The notes under the pieces: model-generated
The model's input: only the letters and a program-made list of their open reading frames with translations
What the model was told of the DNA's origin: nothing
The model's database searches: none
Source of the DNA: Prosapia bicincta
Taxonomy: Eukaryota; Arthropoda; Insecta; Hemiptera; Cercopidae
Reading direction: 5' to 3'
Assembly (NCBI GenBank): GCA_036971475.1
Contig: JBAIZL010000063.1
Location: 2,255,290 to 2,319,289, forward strand
DNA: 64,000 nucleotides
Position numbers and translations under genes: made by a program
In this document: one piece after another, positions 48,260 to 59,387 of the stretch
Position numbering within the stretch: the stretch's first letter is position 1
Layout: each line of letters opens with the position of its first letter

Positions 48260-50352
48260 ATCCGAATCCTGTGCCACGCTTGTCAAAATCTGTCAGAAAA
48301 CCTGTCACTGGGCTTTATATAAGAACCTAACTCACTGAGACTTAACCGTTCCCGGGAAATGTATTCTTTTTAAGGCAAATTCGGCTTGGTAACCGTTTGG
48401 TTTAGGATTGTATAAGAAATTTGTATAATTAAATATAATCACTGTTCTTGTTGCAAGTTAGAGAACCATTGTATTTTATTATCGTTAGATTTATTTACAT
48501 TACAGCACAGTTCGTAATTTTTCAAAAGTTCAACTCTTCTTTAATTCTTTAATACATTTTTCCTTTAGCCAAAATAATTTTCTTTCTCCTTTTTGAGATC
48601 AAATTAATATTTTACAATACTTTATCTTACCTGTAATTAAAGTAAAATAATTTTTAGTATTTAATTAAAATTTTAAACTTAATCCCTTTTTTGTTTTCTT
48701 TAAAAACATAACCTTTACCATTTGTATTTTCCTACAACTCAGAACTTCTACTTTTAACACAAAATTTACTTTAATTTGATCCCACTAAAGTTTTGATAGT
48801 TTTAAACAACTTCATTTAAACAAATTTGTAAACACAACCCTTCCACTTTAACGTCCCTTATTTCTTGGTATTTAAGACCAAATAAAAACCACATTTAAAC
48901 ACAAAAACTATTTCCAAAAAACATTTCCAAAATTTTTATATATATATATAAATATGATACCAAAATTCTAAACAAACAATTTAAAATTAACATGAGAACA
49001 AACAAAAATTGTAAAATTAGCTCAGAAATTAACCCTATTACCCATTTTAATTGCTTTAATTTACTTTTTAACTTAAATTTACCCAGAAATCTCACATACT
49101 AGATTTTCTAAATTTTATTTTAATTCATAGACCTTTTTCCCGAAACTTGACATATTTTATAACCTCAATTACCTTTTTATAAAAATCAGTGTTCGTTGTC
49201 TAACACATTTACTCACATTTTAAAACCTTATTTACAATCTTTAAATAATTTTGAAGAAATCTTTTGCATGTTATTTATCCCTTTTACAGATTTTACGCTT
49301 ATTAAAAACAATCTTACTTAAACTGCCACTTCTTATAGTTTCATTTAATCCAATTCCAATTGTTTCCAGTTTAATTTTTTGTTCTATAATAAAAAATGTT
49401 TTTTCTCTAATTTGTTCTTAACTCTGAACTGCAGTTTTCAGTTCAAGTTTTATTACAAATTTTAATTTCCAAATCAGCCTTTAACTTATTTCAAGACATT
49501 TCTTTTATCTTTCACATTTATTTTGAACACATTCATTCCTACTAAGACCTTTTTATTTACTAGGTAGTGTCCGCAATTTTGAATACTAACTACGTCATAA
49601 ATAACATCCCCCACCACCTTGTTTCTAAACAAAGCCACATGTTAATTCTTTTACATTATTGAAAATTTATTAAAAATCAAATTTTAAAACTTTAAAATTC
49701 CCCAAAAATTTAATTTTATTCTTTATTAATAAAATTTGAACAAAGAGAAGCTAAGTTCTGAACTTTTAGAATTGCCACTCATTCTAGTACTGCCCTTTAA
49801 TGGTTTTCAAGATGTCGTCTTGCTAGGTCTTCTCTCCCTCTCGCCACGTCATCTTGTGCCCGTCCATATTAGCGTCCCTGCGACTCTGTACCTGATGTGT
49901 ACCGGTTGTTTGTCATTTCCTGCTGCCCTTCCATCTTTTCTTTTACATTTTTTTTGAATTTTTTTCAAATTCCATAATTTTGCTGTAGCTTCGAAATTTG
50001 AATAGTCTCTTCTCTTTGTGTTCCACTTCTTTTTTCTTCCTGCATCTGCTCGAAGGGGTTTATAAAACCCCTTTTCCACACTAATGGCTTTGTCTACATT
50101 AATTTTAATTGCTAACATTATCTATTCCTATGTTTCAGGCATTAAATCCCGGCCTCCTGCCTCGGTTCTATGAATTTTAATTTTTTTTAATTTATACTTT
50201 CCATTGTAACGCTTAAATATCACATTTTACTCCGTTACAGTGTGTGTGTGTGTTGCAACGGGCGGAAATATCACATTTTACCGTGGCAAATGAAATTTTA
50301 AATTTTGTATAGTAAAGGTAGCGAAGCTAAAACATAATAGCAATGCCTTAGG
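48260..50352. other. AT-rich stretch left of the large element
   Basis: A minus-strand open frame of 89 codons (50118-49849), Lys/Arg-rich, has no recognised domain. Two ATATCACATTTTAC boxes lie at about 50217 and 50269. Otherwise nothing was seen. Confidence 0.35.
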
Positions 50353-50358
50353 CATAAG
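50353..50358. repeat. 6-bp target-site duplication, left copy
   Basis: CATAAG, matched by CATAAG at 62720-62725 on the other side of the element. Confidence 0.85.
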
Positions 50359-51536
50359 AGTAGATATGAGCCCCCTTTGGCACAACTACCCCTAACTCGG
50401 CCTATACGTAACCTAGGACTATAGGGGTAGTTTTGGATGATGCAGGGGGTTGATGCGGCCTTGATCCTAGCCTAGGGGGTGGTTTCGACCACGTTTAGAG
50501 GGGTGAGGGGTAGTTATCGAAAAAAATAAATTCCAACACACTGACCTAAGCTAGCCAAATTGCATCCAACCTAACATAACCTACGTGTGGGGGTGATCTC
50601 AGCTACGTTCAGGACCTTCCCCGGGGGTAGATTCGGGGTGGGGGTAGTTTTCGAAAAAATTTTGGAAAAACGTGCCTTGACTGATAGGGTGAGTTTAGAG
50701 TGCATTATCGCCACGGTTGGGGGTAGTTTCACCTAGGGGTAGTTTTTAAATAAAATATGAAATTGCCAAAAATCGATCGGATGGATCAACAGACAGTACG
50801 GGCTATGTATAGAGTCCAGTACGGACTGCTGTAGGGGTAGTTTCACCTAGGGGTGGTTTTTAAATAAAATATGAAATTGACAAAAATCGATCGGATGGAT
50901 CAACAGACAGTACGGGATATGTATAGAGTCCAGTACGGACTGTTGTGGGGTGGTTTTATCTAGGGGTAGTTTTTAAATAAAATATGAAATTGCCAAAAAT
51001 CGATCGGTTGGATCAAATGACCGTGCGGGATATGTGTAGAGTCCAATATGGTAGGCTGTGTGGGTGGGATCACATGTGGGTTGTATTCAGATTGCCAAAA
51101 ATGATCGGTGTCCTAGGTAAAAGCCACTCCCGAAGCCGCGCTTGAGGTAACACCGCCTAGGAGCGGGTAAAGCTAACACGGAGCATGGTCTCGGGTAAAA
51201 GCCATCCCGAAGCCGGCCCTTAGGTAAAGTAACCCTGGAATAGCTCCGGTGGTGGGGGTAACTTTTGGAAAGATTTAATGGTTATCTGATGACGTATCAG
51301 CGCTTGAGCGAGTCTAGGCAAGTAGTAGGCTCACCCTAAAATGAATGGTCTACCCCTAAATGTTTTGGGTGATGAGGGGCCCGGGGTATATGATTGCCAA
51401 ACCCAAAAATTGTCTGTGCTACAAAATAATAAACAATGCAACAAAGACTTATCGCTTGAGGGAACACGTTTGGCCTACATAAGCGGTAACCGTGTGTTAG
51501 ACATGTGCAAACCTGCAGAGATAACACACTATCTTG
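50359..51536 (+). repeat. left terminal inverted repeat (~1.18 kb)
   Basis: Matches 61372-62719 in reverse complement. The outer ~170 bases are almost identical; inner parts differ by substitutions and indels. It contains three ~114-bp internal repeats (50715-51060) and runs of GGGGTAG, some dense enough for possible quadruplexes (50620-50660). Confidence 0.9.
50715..51060 (+). repeat. three ~114-bp subrepeats in left TIR
   Basis: Each contains CTAGGGGTAGTTTTTAAATA (one reads GGTGG) and AAAATCGATCGG. The right TIR has two (about 62140-62370). Confidence 0.85.
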
Positions 51537-51680
51537 GAGGTAGACCCACCCAAACCTCAGGCATAGCATCCCTACAGCGGGGATTTAGCCAACCCAAGGC
51601 CGGCCCTTAAGTAAAGGCACCCTGGAGAAATGCCTTAGGTAAACTCACGCTAGAGCAAGGCTTTAAGTGAGGGGTAGTTT
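51120..51680 (+). repeat. AGGTAAAGCC subterminal repeats, left
   Basis: Several AGGTAAA(G)CC...CCTGGAG/CCCGAAG units. The same motif recurs at 52060-52110 and 55160-55290 in this orientation, and as its complement at 57890-58110 and 61640-62080. Confidence 0.75.
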
Positions 51681-51779
51681 TTAATAATATATGAAAGCAT
51701 CAAAAATGATAGGTTAGATCAAATGACCGAGGTTTCAACTAAACGCTAATTTCAATCCACCAACAAATAAGGTAAATTC

Positions 51780-53140
51780 AAATAGACTGTGCGGGGAATC
51801 GACCTATCACATTGCAGGGGCTCAGTAAGCCTACGCAACACAACGCATACGGTCGTTGTAAAATGTGCAGGCTTATATACCATGTTAAACCAACAAGCAT
51901 GACAGCCCTATATACTGTGTTAAACCAACATGCATGTAAGCCTACATACATACTATGCTAAGCCAACATACATGAATCCATACATAGGCCTGCTATGTCG
52001 GTAAACCACTGGTCAAAACCTTTATGATCTGCGCCTGACACACACATTTACACCTCTTCTATGTAAGGTAAAGCCTACCTTAGGTAAAGCCCTTCTATCA
52101 GGTAGAGCCTCGGGCAAGCAACCGTATAATATGGGGAGTACTATATGGTATAGCTAACAATGCATACCACCATAGCTGTGTAAAGGCGGCCACCAATGCA
52201 TAACCTATCACGCCCATGACGGTCAACAAATATTACAATATAATTAAAACAATTTGCGCAACCTATATACATACAGTGCTAAGCCAACATTCAGGCATAT
52301 ATACTATGTTAAACCAGCATGCAATATACTCTACATAGCCATATATACGCTGTTAAACCAATATGCAGGTTAACCTATATACATCCTGTATTAGGCAAAT
52401 ATCCCAGTTACCCACATAGGCCTATATAATATGTTAAGCCAGGATGAATGATAGCTTATATAGTGTGTTAAACAAATATGCTTGTAAACCTACATAAATA
52501 ATATGCTAAGCCTACATACTGTGCTAAACAGATATGCGTGTAAACCCACATAAATACTATGCTAACCAACATGGATGCTATCCTACATAGGCTTATATAC
52601 CATGTTAAGCCAACATACGTGATAGCACACATAATGTGTTAAACAAATATGCGTGTAAACCTGCATACATATTATGCTAAGCCGACTTACATGAATCCCT
52701 AAATGCGCCTACTATGTCGGTAAACCACTGGCCAAAGCCTATATGATCTGAGCCTGACACACATTTACACCTCGTCTATCAGGTAGAACCTGGCAACCGT
52801 ATAATACGGGAAGTACTATATGGTATAGCTAACAATGCATAACCTATCAAGCCCATGACGGTCAACAAATATTACAATATAATTTTAAAACAAAAGTCAC
52901 GCAACCTATATACATACAATGCTAACCAATATAGGCATATATACTATGTTAAACCAGCATGCAATATACTCTAAATAGCCATATATACGCTGTTAAACAA
53001 ATATGCGTGTAAACCTACATAAATACTATGCTAGGCCAACATGCATGCTATCATACTATGTTAGGCCTACATAATGTGTTAAACATATATGTGTGTAAGC
53101 CTGCATAGATATTATGCTAAGAAGACATGGGCCTTCAAAG
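51780..53140 (+). repeat. minisatellite: ATGCTAAGCCAACATGCATG type
   Basis: Degenerate units of about 35-45 bases carry TATGTTAAACCAACATGCATG and TAAACCTACATA. A ~250-base block including ACCACTGG and CATGACGGTCAACAAATATT occurs twice (about 51950-52245 and 52670-52890). No coding frame. Confidence 0.75.
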
Positions 53141-54520
53141 TATAACACATTATATCCAGTGCATAGTTTAGCTAATGGTTATCACACACTATCCTACAAG
53201 CTGCCCACAAATTACCACATAATACCTGATACATAGCCTGGCTAATCATTAACACATAGTATGCCCCCAACACATAATATCTGGTGCATAGCCTCGCTAA
53301 ATAAGCATAAACTCCCCAAAATTGGCTTATCAATTATGTATGGTCTAGATATAGTCACACATGTCATTTCAAAAGTCAGCTGGAAAGAAACACTAGCCTG
53401 GCTAATCATTAACACATAGTATGCCCCAACACATAATATCCGGTGCATAGCCTCGCTAATGGTTAGCACATAGTAGCCGATGCTGAGCCTGACTATGGAA
53501 TATCACATATTATCCGATGTGTAGCCTGACTAATGGGTAACACATCCAATGCATAGCTTGGCTAATGACCAACATAAAGTATCCGATAATGGTTAACTAA
53601 TAGTTATTTTTAACTATGGGTTAACATATAGTATCCGATAAGTAGCTTGACTATAGCCCAACACATAATCTCCAGTGCATAGCCAGGCTAATGTTCATCA
53701 TGTAGTACCCAATGCATAGCTTGAGTATGGTTTAACAAACAGTATCCAAAGCATAGCTTGACTATGATTATCACATGAGTAGGTTGATTACAAACTAACA
53801 CATAATATCCGATGCATGGATTGACTACAAGTTAACACAAAATATCCGATGCCCGGGATGACTAGGGTTTAACAAACAGTATCCGATGAGTAGATTGACT
53901 AAGGTTTATCTCATAGTATCCGTAGAGTAGGTTGATTACAAACTAACACATAATAATCATTGCATAGTCTGGCTAATGGTTATTAAATAGTACCTGTTGC
54001 ATAGCTAGGCTAATGATTAACACATAGTACCCGATGTATAGCCTGACAAGGATTAGCACATAGTATCCGAAGTATAGATTGACTAATGGTTAACACATGG
54101 TATCCAAAGCATAGCTAGGCTAGTGGATAACTAATGGTTAATTTGACTATGGTTAACACACAGTATCCGATGCGTAGCTTAGCTAATAGTTATCACATAG
54201 TATCTGATACATAGCTAGGCTAATGGTTAACAAATAGTAGCCGATGCAAATCATGACTAGGGCTAACACATATTGTCCGATGCATAGATAGACTAGGGGT
54301 TATCACACAGTATCCGATGGGTAGGTTGACTACAAGTTAACACATAATATCCAATGCTTAGCTTGGCGAAAGGTTAACACATAGTATCCGATGAGTAGAT
54401 TGACTACAAGTTAACACAAAATATCCAATGCATAGCCTGACTATGGATTAACCCATCGTATCCGATGAGAGGTTCGGGTACAAGTTAACACAAAATATCC
54501 AATGCATGGCTTGGGTAATG
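53140..54520 (+). repeat. minisatellite: AACACATAGTATCCGATGCA type
   Basis: Roughly 30 degenerate units read AACACATAGTATCCGATGCA then TAGCTTGACTAATGGTT. Inverted copies of the same unit lie at 58120-58235. No coding frame. Confidence 0.8.
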
Positions 54521-55735
54521 TATATAGTTAGCCTACATTCTGTGTTATCTATGTAAACCCACATACTATGCTAAGCCGGTTATCCATAGACACAGATCTA
54601 TGGTGATGCAAGAGTAACCCGCACCCTGACAACAGATACCTAGCATGATCATAGCCTACATTGCCTGATAACAGATACCTAGCCTGACCATAGCCTACAT
54701 AGCTAGACAAAAGATACATAACTAGACAATAGATACCTAGCCTGACAACAGATACCAAACCTGGAATCAAATACATAGCCCGACAAACGATACATAGCCT
54801 GACAACAGAGCTAGATCAAATGACCAACGTTTCAACTAAAACAACATTACGCTAAGTTTAACCGACCAACATACGCGAGGTTCAAACGAACAACATTGAC
54901 ACCATGTCCAAATAGGCTACGTCTGGTGAAGGCCAGATCAACGTTTCAGCTAATCAAAGTTGAAAAACCTACGCTAATCAACCAACATCTACACCGAGGT
55001 CAAATGGGTTATGGTTAGTGAAGGCACTGGCAAAAGCCTTAGGCCCTAGACATAATTATAGCTACCAACGCTTACCAAAATAGCTATGTAGAAACCGTCA
55101 AGGCCTTTACACATATTGTCTAGGTATGTTGTATCAGTTACAACGTGTGCCTCCATCTAATCTTAGGTAAATCCACCCTGGAGAAATAGGCCTTAGGTAA
55201 AACCATCCCGAAGTCAGGTCGTAGGTAAAGCTACATTGGAGTCATCTTTAGGTAAAGCAAGACCATAGGTAAAGCCAGCTTGGAGTGGTAAAACAGCTAT
55301 CAATGCTTGCCCAATCTCAATAGTATACAACCCGTACTAATCCATTATGTGTGTTACCCCAACATACTGTGTTAAACCAATAAGCGTGTAAACCTACATT
55401 CCTCCTGAAATAAGACAATATGCGTTACCCTACATACTGTGTTAACCCATATACATCCTGTATTAGGCCAATATGTATGATACCCTACATTCCTCCTGTG
55501 ATAGGCCAATATGTACGTAAAGCTACACAGCAACACATGCTCTGTTAATCTAATATGCATGTAAACCCGTATTAGGTATATATGGGTGTTAACCTACATA
55601 GGCCTATATACTGTGTTAAGCCGATATACATGTAAATCTACACACATCCTGTATTAAACCAATATGCACGTTACCTTACAATATCCTACAGATTGTGCTA
55701 AGTCAATAAACAGTGTTATTACGTTTCATTGCAGG
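54520..55735 (+). repeat. mixed degenerate repeats
   Basis: Short CCTGACAACAGATACATAG units (54600-54800) give way to more of the AAACCAATATGCATGTAAAC type (55320-55690) and AGGTAAAGCC units. No gene. Confidence 0.6.
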
Positions 55736-56443
55736 TGTAGATCATACACACACAGAGCTCGACATATAAATGCTTGTTTAAAACCTTTACAGTATTATTG
55801 TTAATCGCCAGCACCCGACCGCGATAGCGCACTATGAATTTATCAGCATAACCGCAGCAAATGACGTCAAACAAAATGTCGGTCAAGATGGCGTCCGGAC
55901 CATCGGCTGGTCATCTGTATAGGTATGTCACCTATACTTGCTATAACATTAGTCCATCTGCAGGGCAGGGCCATCGGGCAGTTACATACCTGTGCCTATG
56001 ATCATGTTCTGACGCTAGTCATGAGTTTCTCGTTACAACAATTTTTCAATAAAATTCATCTCTTGCCCCTAGATGGAGTATCATCTCTATCCATCTACAA
56101 GTTAAATCAGGGTCAAGGATATACAGTAAAGACTTAGGCCAGTTACATACCAGTACCTATTATCATGTTCTGACGCTAGTCAAACAGGATTATCGAATCT
56201 GCGCATCTACAAGGCATACTATGATAAAGAGGAAGATCATCACAACCTCTAGCATTTCTAAGGTAGCACTTCCAATATACACTGGTACAGTATAGGATCA
56301 TCCTGGCATCTATCATATTTAATGGTATCAGTATACTCTATTACCGTCGGTCATAGAGGTAATTATATACTTTGGTCACCGTTTTTCGGCTTGTGATGAG
56401 TAATTACGTCATAGCAGGGAGGGGTGAAGTAATAGGCTCATGG
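55736..56443 (+). promoter_or_regulatory. upstream region of RING gene 1
   Basis: Unique-looking sequence. A ~43-base direct repeat (CAGTTACATACC...ATCATGTTCTGACGCTAGTCA) occurs at about 55979 and 56142. No coding frame is convincing. Likely the regulatory region for the cluster. Confidence 0.4.
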
Positions 56444-56450
56444 TATATAT
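56444..56450 (+). promoter_or_regulatory. TATA box, RING gene 1
   Basis: TATATAT in the context CATGGTATATATGCCGG, 74 bases before the inferred ATG; a start site near 56475 would fit. Confidence 0.55.
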
Positions 56451-56517
56451 GCCGGGAATTTCATACAGAGAGCACCAGTCTTCAGCGCTTTTGCAATTAG
56501 GTGTGTTAAGATTAACG

Positions 56518-57740
56518 ATGACCGATAGAAGTATTCAGTCAGAGGTGAGTATGAAATAGTTTGTTCTTTTTTTTCTAAAAAGTTTCTATTTTTCGTTATT
56601 CCAATTTTTCCATTGGTTTTCCAGCCAACAAACATCGACGATTCAGGCCATGATGAAACGGGTATTTGGGATGATTTAGGTAGCAGACGTAGCCAAGGAC
56701 ACCGTACTATAGCCGCAATTCGATGGAAGCCGAGCCAAGTCGGGAGACCTCTGGTACCACATCACAGGTAATTATAAACAATTTAGACTATTATCAGAGG
56801 CTCATTTTCATATCTAATAAGGATATTTTTCTTTCAGGGAACAAACACTCCAGCCAAAGGACCTGAGTCTACCAACCATCCAACACTGGTGATTATTGTA
56901 TTCATAATGCGTTATTACTGTTATCTTTGTATTTTTCATTACTAATATATTGTATTTCATAGGCTGGACCAATAAATCACGCTATAATCAGGGTCGGAAA
57001 TCGAGTTTTTCATTCAAGTGTATTAGGGGAGGAACTGAAGCACATACAAGGGGTCGAACACGCCCGTATTGACTGTTTACTTTGTTTAGGGCGTAGGATA
57101 CGATATCCTCCTCAATATGCGGTAAGTTTTATTGTACGGTGATAATAGTAGTAGTAAAGGGTTATACAAGATTTTTTAATTTCTATTTAATCCTTTTCTA
57201 GACTGTTGTGGAGTATGCACGTGCAGCTGCAGCTCGTAGCGTAACGACTGATGCACTACATATACTAAGACGACTTGTATCGGACCTAGAGGCGGCGTTA
57301 CGTAAAGACGCGTATGAGGATAGCTTCTACGCAGTCGGTGTATGGAGGATTATGATTAGCGATCTGGACAAGCTACTTGAAGAAGGCAGAAGACGAGTGG
57401 CTGTCGCTGAAGCGAAGGCAGTAATGGTCGAGCGAGACCCACCATACACGGTCGTAAGTGTTACAATCTGTAGCGATACCTATATTTATACTATTCGTGT
57501 ACAATAATATAAATTATCCACTTTGTACGTATGTTGAAACAGAGAAGTTCGGGAGAGCAGATTGAAGGAGGCGGCTATCGTATAGCGGACTGCGCTGTCT
57601 GCTTGGGAAGACCACCATGCACTGTCATCATACCCTGCGGTCACGTTTATTGCAACGAGTGTGCTGAAAAGGTGCAGATGTGCCCCATATGTAGGAAACG
57701 CGTAGACAGACGCTACCGGTTATATCTGAACCTGGAGTAA
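56518..57740 (+). CDS. RING-finger protein 1 (spliced)
   Basis: Exons: 56518-56544 (ATG), 56838-56888, 56963-57121, 57202-57453 and 57543-57740 (TAA). All are phase 0 and give about 228 residues. A further open exon, 56625-56767, has good splice ends but shifts the frame if included, so it looks like a cassette or an alternative form. The third listed exon holds a small Cys pair (CLLC). The fourth is helical (LVSDLEAALRKDAYEDSF...). The last is a C3HC4 RING: CAVC, IPCGHVYCNEC, MCPIC. RING domains usually recruit ubiquitin-conjugating enzymes. Polyadenylation signal AATAAA at 57774. The helical part and RING resemble gene 3 of this cluster. Confidence 0.75.
56625..56767 (+). CDS. possible cassette exon of RING gene 1
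   Basis: Acceptor TTTTCCAG and donor CACAG|GTAATT. Open only in the frame continuing from exon 1 (PTNIDDSGHDETGIWDDLG...). At 143 nt it leaves two bases, so joining it to the next exon gives an early stop. A weaker internal donor (CTG|GTACCA) would keep the frame. Confidence 0.45.
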
Positions 57741-57773
57741 TTGTTCAAAAATATCATAGTTTAAATATTCGTT

Positions 57774-57779
57774 AATAAA
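57774..57779 (+). terminator. polyadenylation signal, RING gene 1
   Basis: AATAAA, 34 bases after the stop codon. Confidence 0.6.
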
Positions 57780-57884
57780 ATCTTACCTGTATATCCAGAG
57801 TTTACTGTTGTTATTTACACCTTAAGTACCTATTATGATAAGGCGGGCATCGGTAGCTGCTTTAGAGTAACTATTGTTATGGGC

Positions 57885-58240
57885 TGAATCCAAGCTAGCT
57901 TTACCTAAGGTCTGGGTGGCTTTACCTGAGACCAGGCGTCGTGCACGACTTTGCCTAAGGCTCTACTACAGGCTGGTTTTACCAGGGGCATACCTCAAAG
58001 GTAGCTTTTACCTAGGGCCTACCTGAAAGGTAGCTTCACCTAAGGTTCGATTCCAGAGTGGCTTTACCTGAGACCTGCCCTCAGGCATGTCTTTTACCTG
58101 GGGCCTACCTCTCGGATACTACGAGATAAACCATAATCAATCTACTCATCGGATACTGTTTGTTAAACCCTAGTCAGGCCATGCATTTTATATTATGTGT
58201 TAACTTGTATTTAAACTTCTCATCGAATACGATGTGTTTA
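57885..58240 (-). repeat. inverted copies of left-half repeats
   Basis: GGCTTTACCTAAGG units (57890-58110) and ATCGGATACTGTTTGTTAAACC-like units (58120-58235) are complements of arrays found left of the genes. They mark a switch of repeat polarity across the gene cluster. Confidence 0.7.
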
Positions 58241-58373
58241 CCTCTACAAACGGTATCACCCGCCGTGCTGTAATCAACAGTCGTAGTTGTGACGTAATTA
58301 TGGATCAGTCCAACACGCATGGAGTCGTCCACCCCCCTCTCAAATGGACTCTTCCACAGCTATGTATAATACA

Positions 58374-58381
58374 TTATATAC
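58374..58381 (+). promoter_or_regulatory. TATA box of the central gene
   Basis: TTATATAC, about 75 bases before the first ATG at 58453. No ATG lies between. Confidence 0.45.
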
Positions 58382-58439
58382 AGGTGGAGATATAGTGTTT
58401 TTGCATAGTCTGTGTTTAGAGTGATCTGTGTGTGTGTCA

Positions 58440-58800
58440 GTAAGTAGTAAAAATGTCATCATCAGTGTCGGCAAAGTTTTCAACTTTAAATTCTGTAGAT
58501 TCTATGCCTATACGTGGGCTAAAGATAGGCAAATCCTATAAAATTGTAAATGCGCGTTTTGTCGAAGCAAAGTATGGTAACGCCGTACTTGTAGACTTAA
58601 AGGTAGATGATGAAGACAGACGCGCTGTCTTTCTTCCCAAGCGATACGCTACAGCGTTGACTGTAGAAAATTTGAGCTCTATTATAGGCAAATTTTTAAC
58701 TGTTATCAAACATGTCGGTCAAACTGTGAATTTGGCCATTACAGATTAATATTATTCTTTAAAACGTTTCAGCATGTTTATTTTTTTTTTAATTTTACAG
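58440..58800 (+). other. 361-nt intron that contains a complete ORF
   Basis: The donor is TGTCA|GTAAGTAG at 58440 and the acceptor is a T-rich tract ending TTTTACAG at 58800. Removing it joins A to TG and creates an in-frame ATG for the 195-residue frame. Retaining it leaves the 98-residue ORF as the first frame. Confidence 0.65.
58453..58749 (+). CDS. 98-aa OB-fold-like small protein
   Basis: First ATG after the TATA box, in an AAAAATG context. The product is small and beta-rich in pattern: PIRGLKIGKSYKIVNARFVE, KYGNAVLVDLKVDD, then AVFLPKRYA. The spacing of short strands and the KYG...FLP.RY signature recall single-stranded-nucleic-acid-binding OB-fold proteins, and I recall similar short proteins being multi-copy in arthropod genomes. 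No domain can be proven by eye. It lies wholly within the intron used by the next gene. A role in element replication is a guess. Confidence 0.65.
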   Translation: MSSSVSAKFSTLNSVDSMPIRGLKIGKSYKIVNARFVEAKYGNAVLVDLKVDDEDRRAVFLPKRYATALTVENLSSIIGKFLTVIKHVGQTVNLAITD

Positions 58801-59387
58801 TGCCTCTATCTTTGTTTAATCTGTGCGCTATTGAGGTCTGCGCATGCGTACAGAACAGAAATGTTATAGACAGTTTGGACTTACCTGTATCTGTAAAGCA
58901 AACGTTGATGAAATCTTTTAAAGACTATGTACTGATGAAGCCTTGTGATACATCTGAATCTTTATCTATAGATTTCAATAATTTAGATTTTTCAGTATTG
59001 TTATGGTTGAAGAACCACCGTGGCGCTGTAACTGTGTATGCCTACGAGAAGACATTTGTCAAATTTATTAGATTTCACTACACCGGTCTGTCTAATAATA
59101 TTTGCCGAGAGTGTTTGAGTAACTTGGTGCTCCGTCAGGCAGAGAGTTTCGACATCACAAGAGCCGGTTACACATACTCTATAGCCAAGGTGGACTGCTT
59201 CGAATTTATTGGAGGCTCTGATAACTGGTGCGATATCTGTTTAAACCCGTTATTTAAATTATTTAGTTTTGAAGACTTTCTACAATCAACCCTGGAGGAG
59301 AGCTATTCTTTGATCAACTATTGTGATCCGTTAATCTGCAGGTCATACATTCACGAGAGATGGCGTCTACGTCACAACAACCTATAA
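58801..59387 (+). CDS. 195-aa Cys-rich protein (start codon split by splicing)
   Basis: The frame is open from the acceptor at 58800 to TAA at 59387. Its start codon would form from the last base of the upstream exon (58439) plus TG at 58801, giving 195 residues. Two Cys pairs stand out: CREC in NNICRECLSNLVL and CDIC in WCDICLNPLFKLF, about 45 residues apart, suggesting one zinc site. The rest is mixed helix and strand without a known motif. The last 28 nt overlap the start of RING gene 2 in another frame. Function unknown. Alternatively translation begins at an internal ATG. Confidence 0.6.

Noticed and set aside
49849..50118. 89-codon Lys/Arg-rich minus-strand frame
   Set aside because: No domain, no splice or promoter signals seen; cannot be supported.
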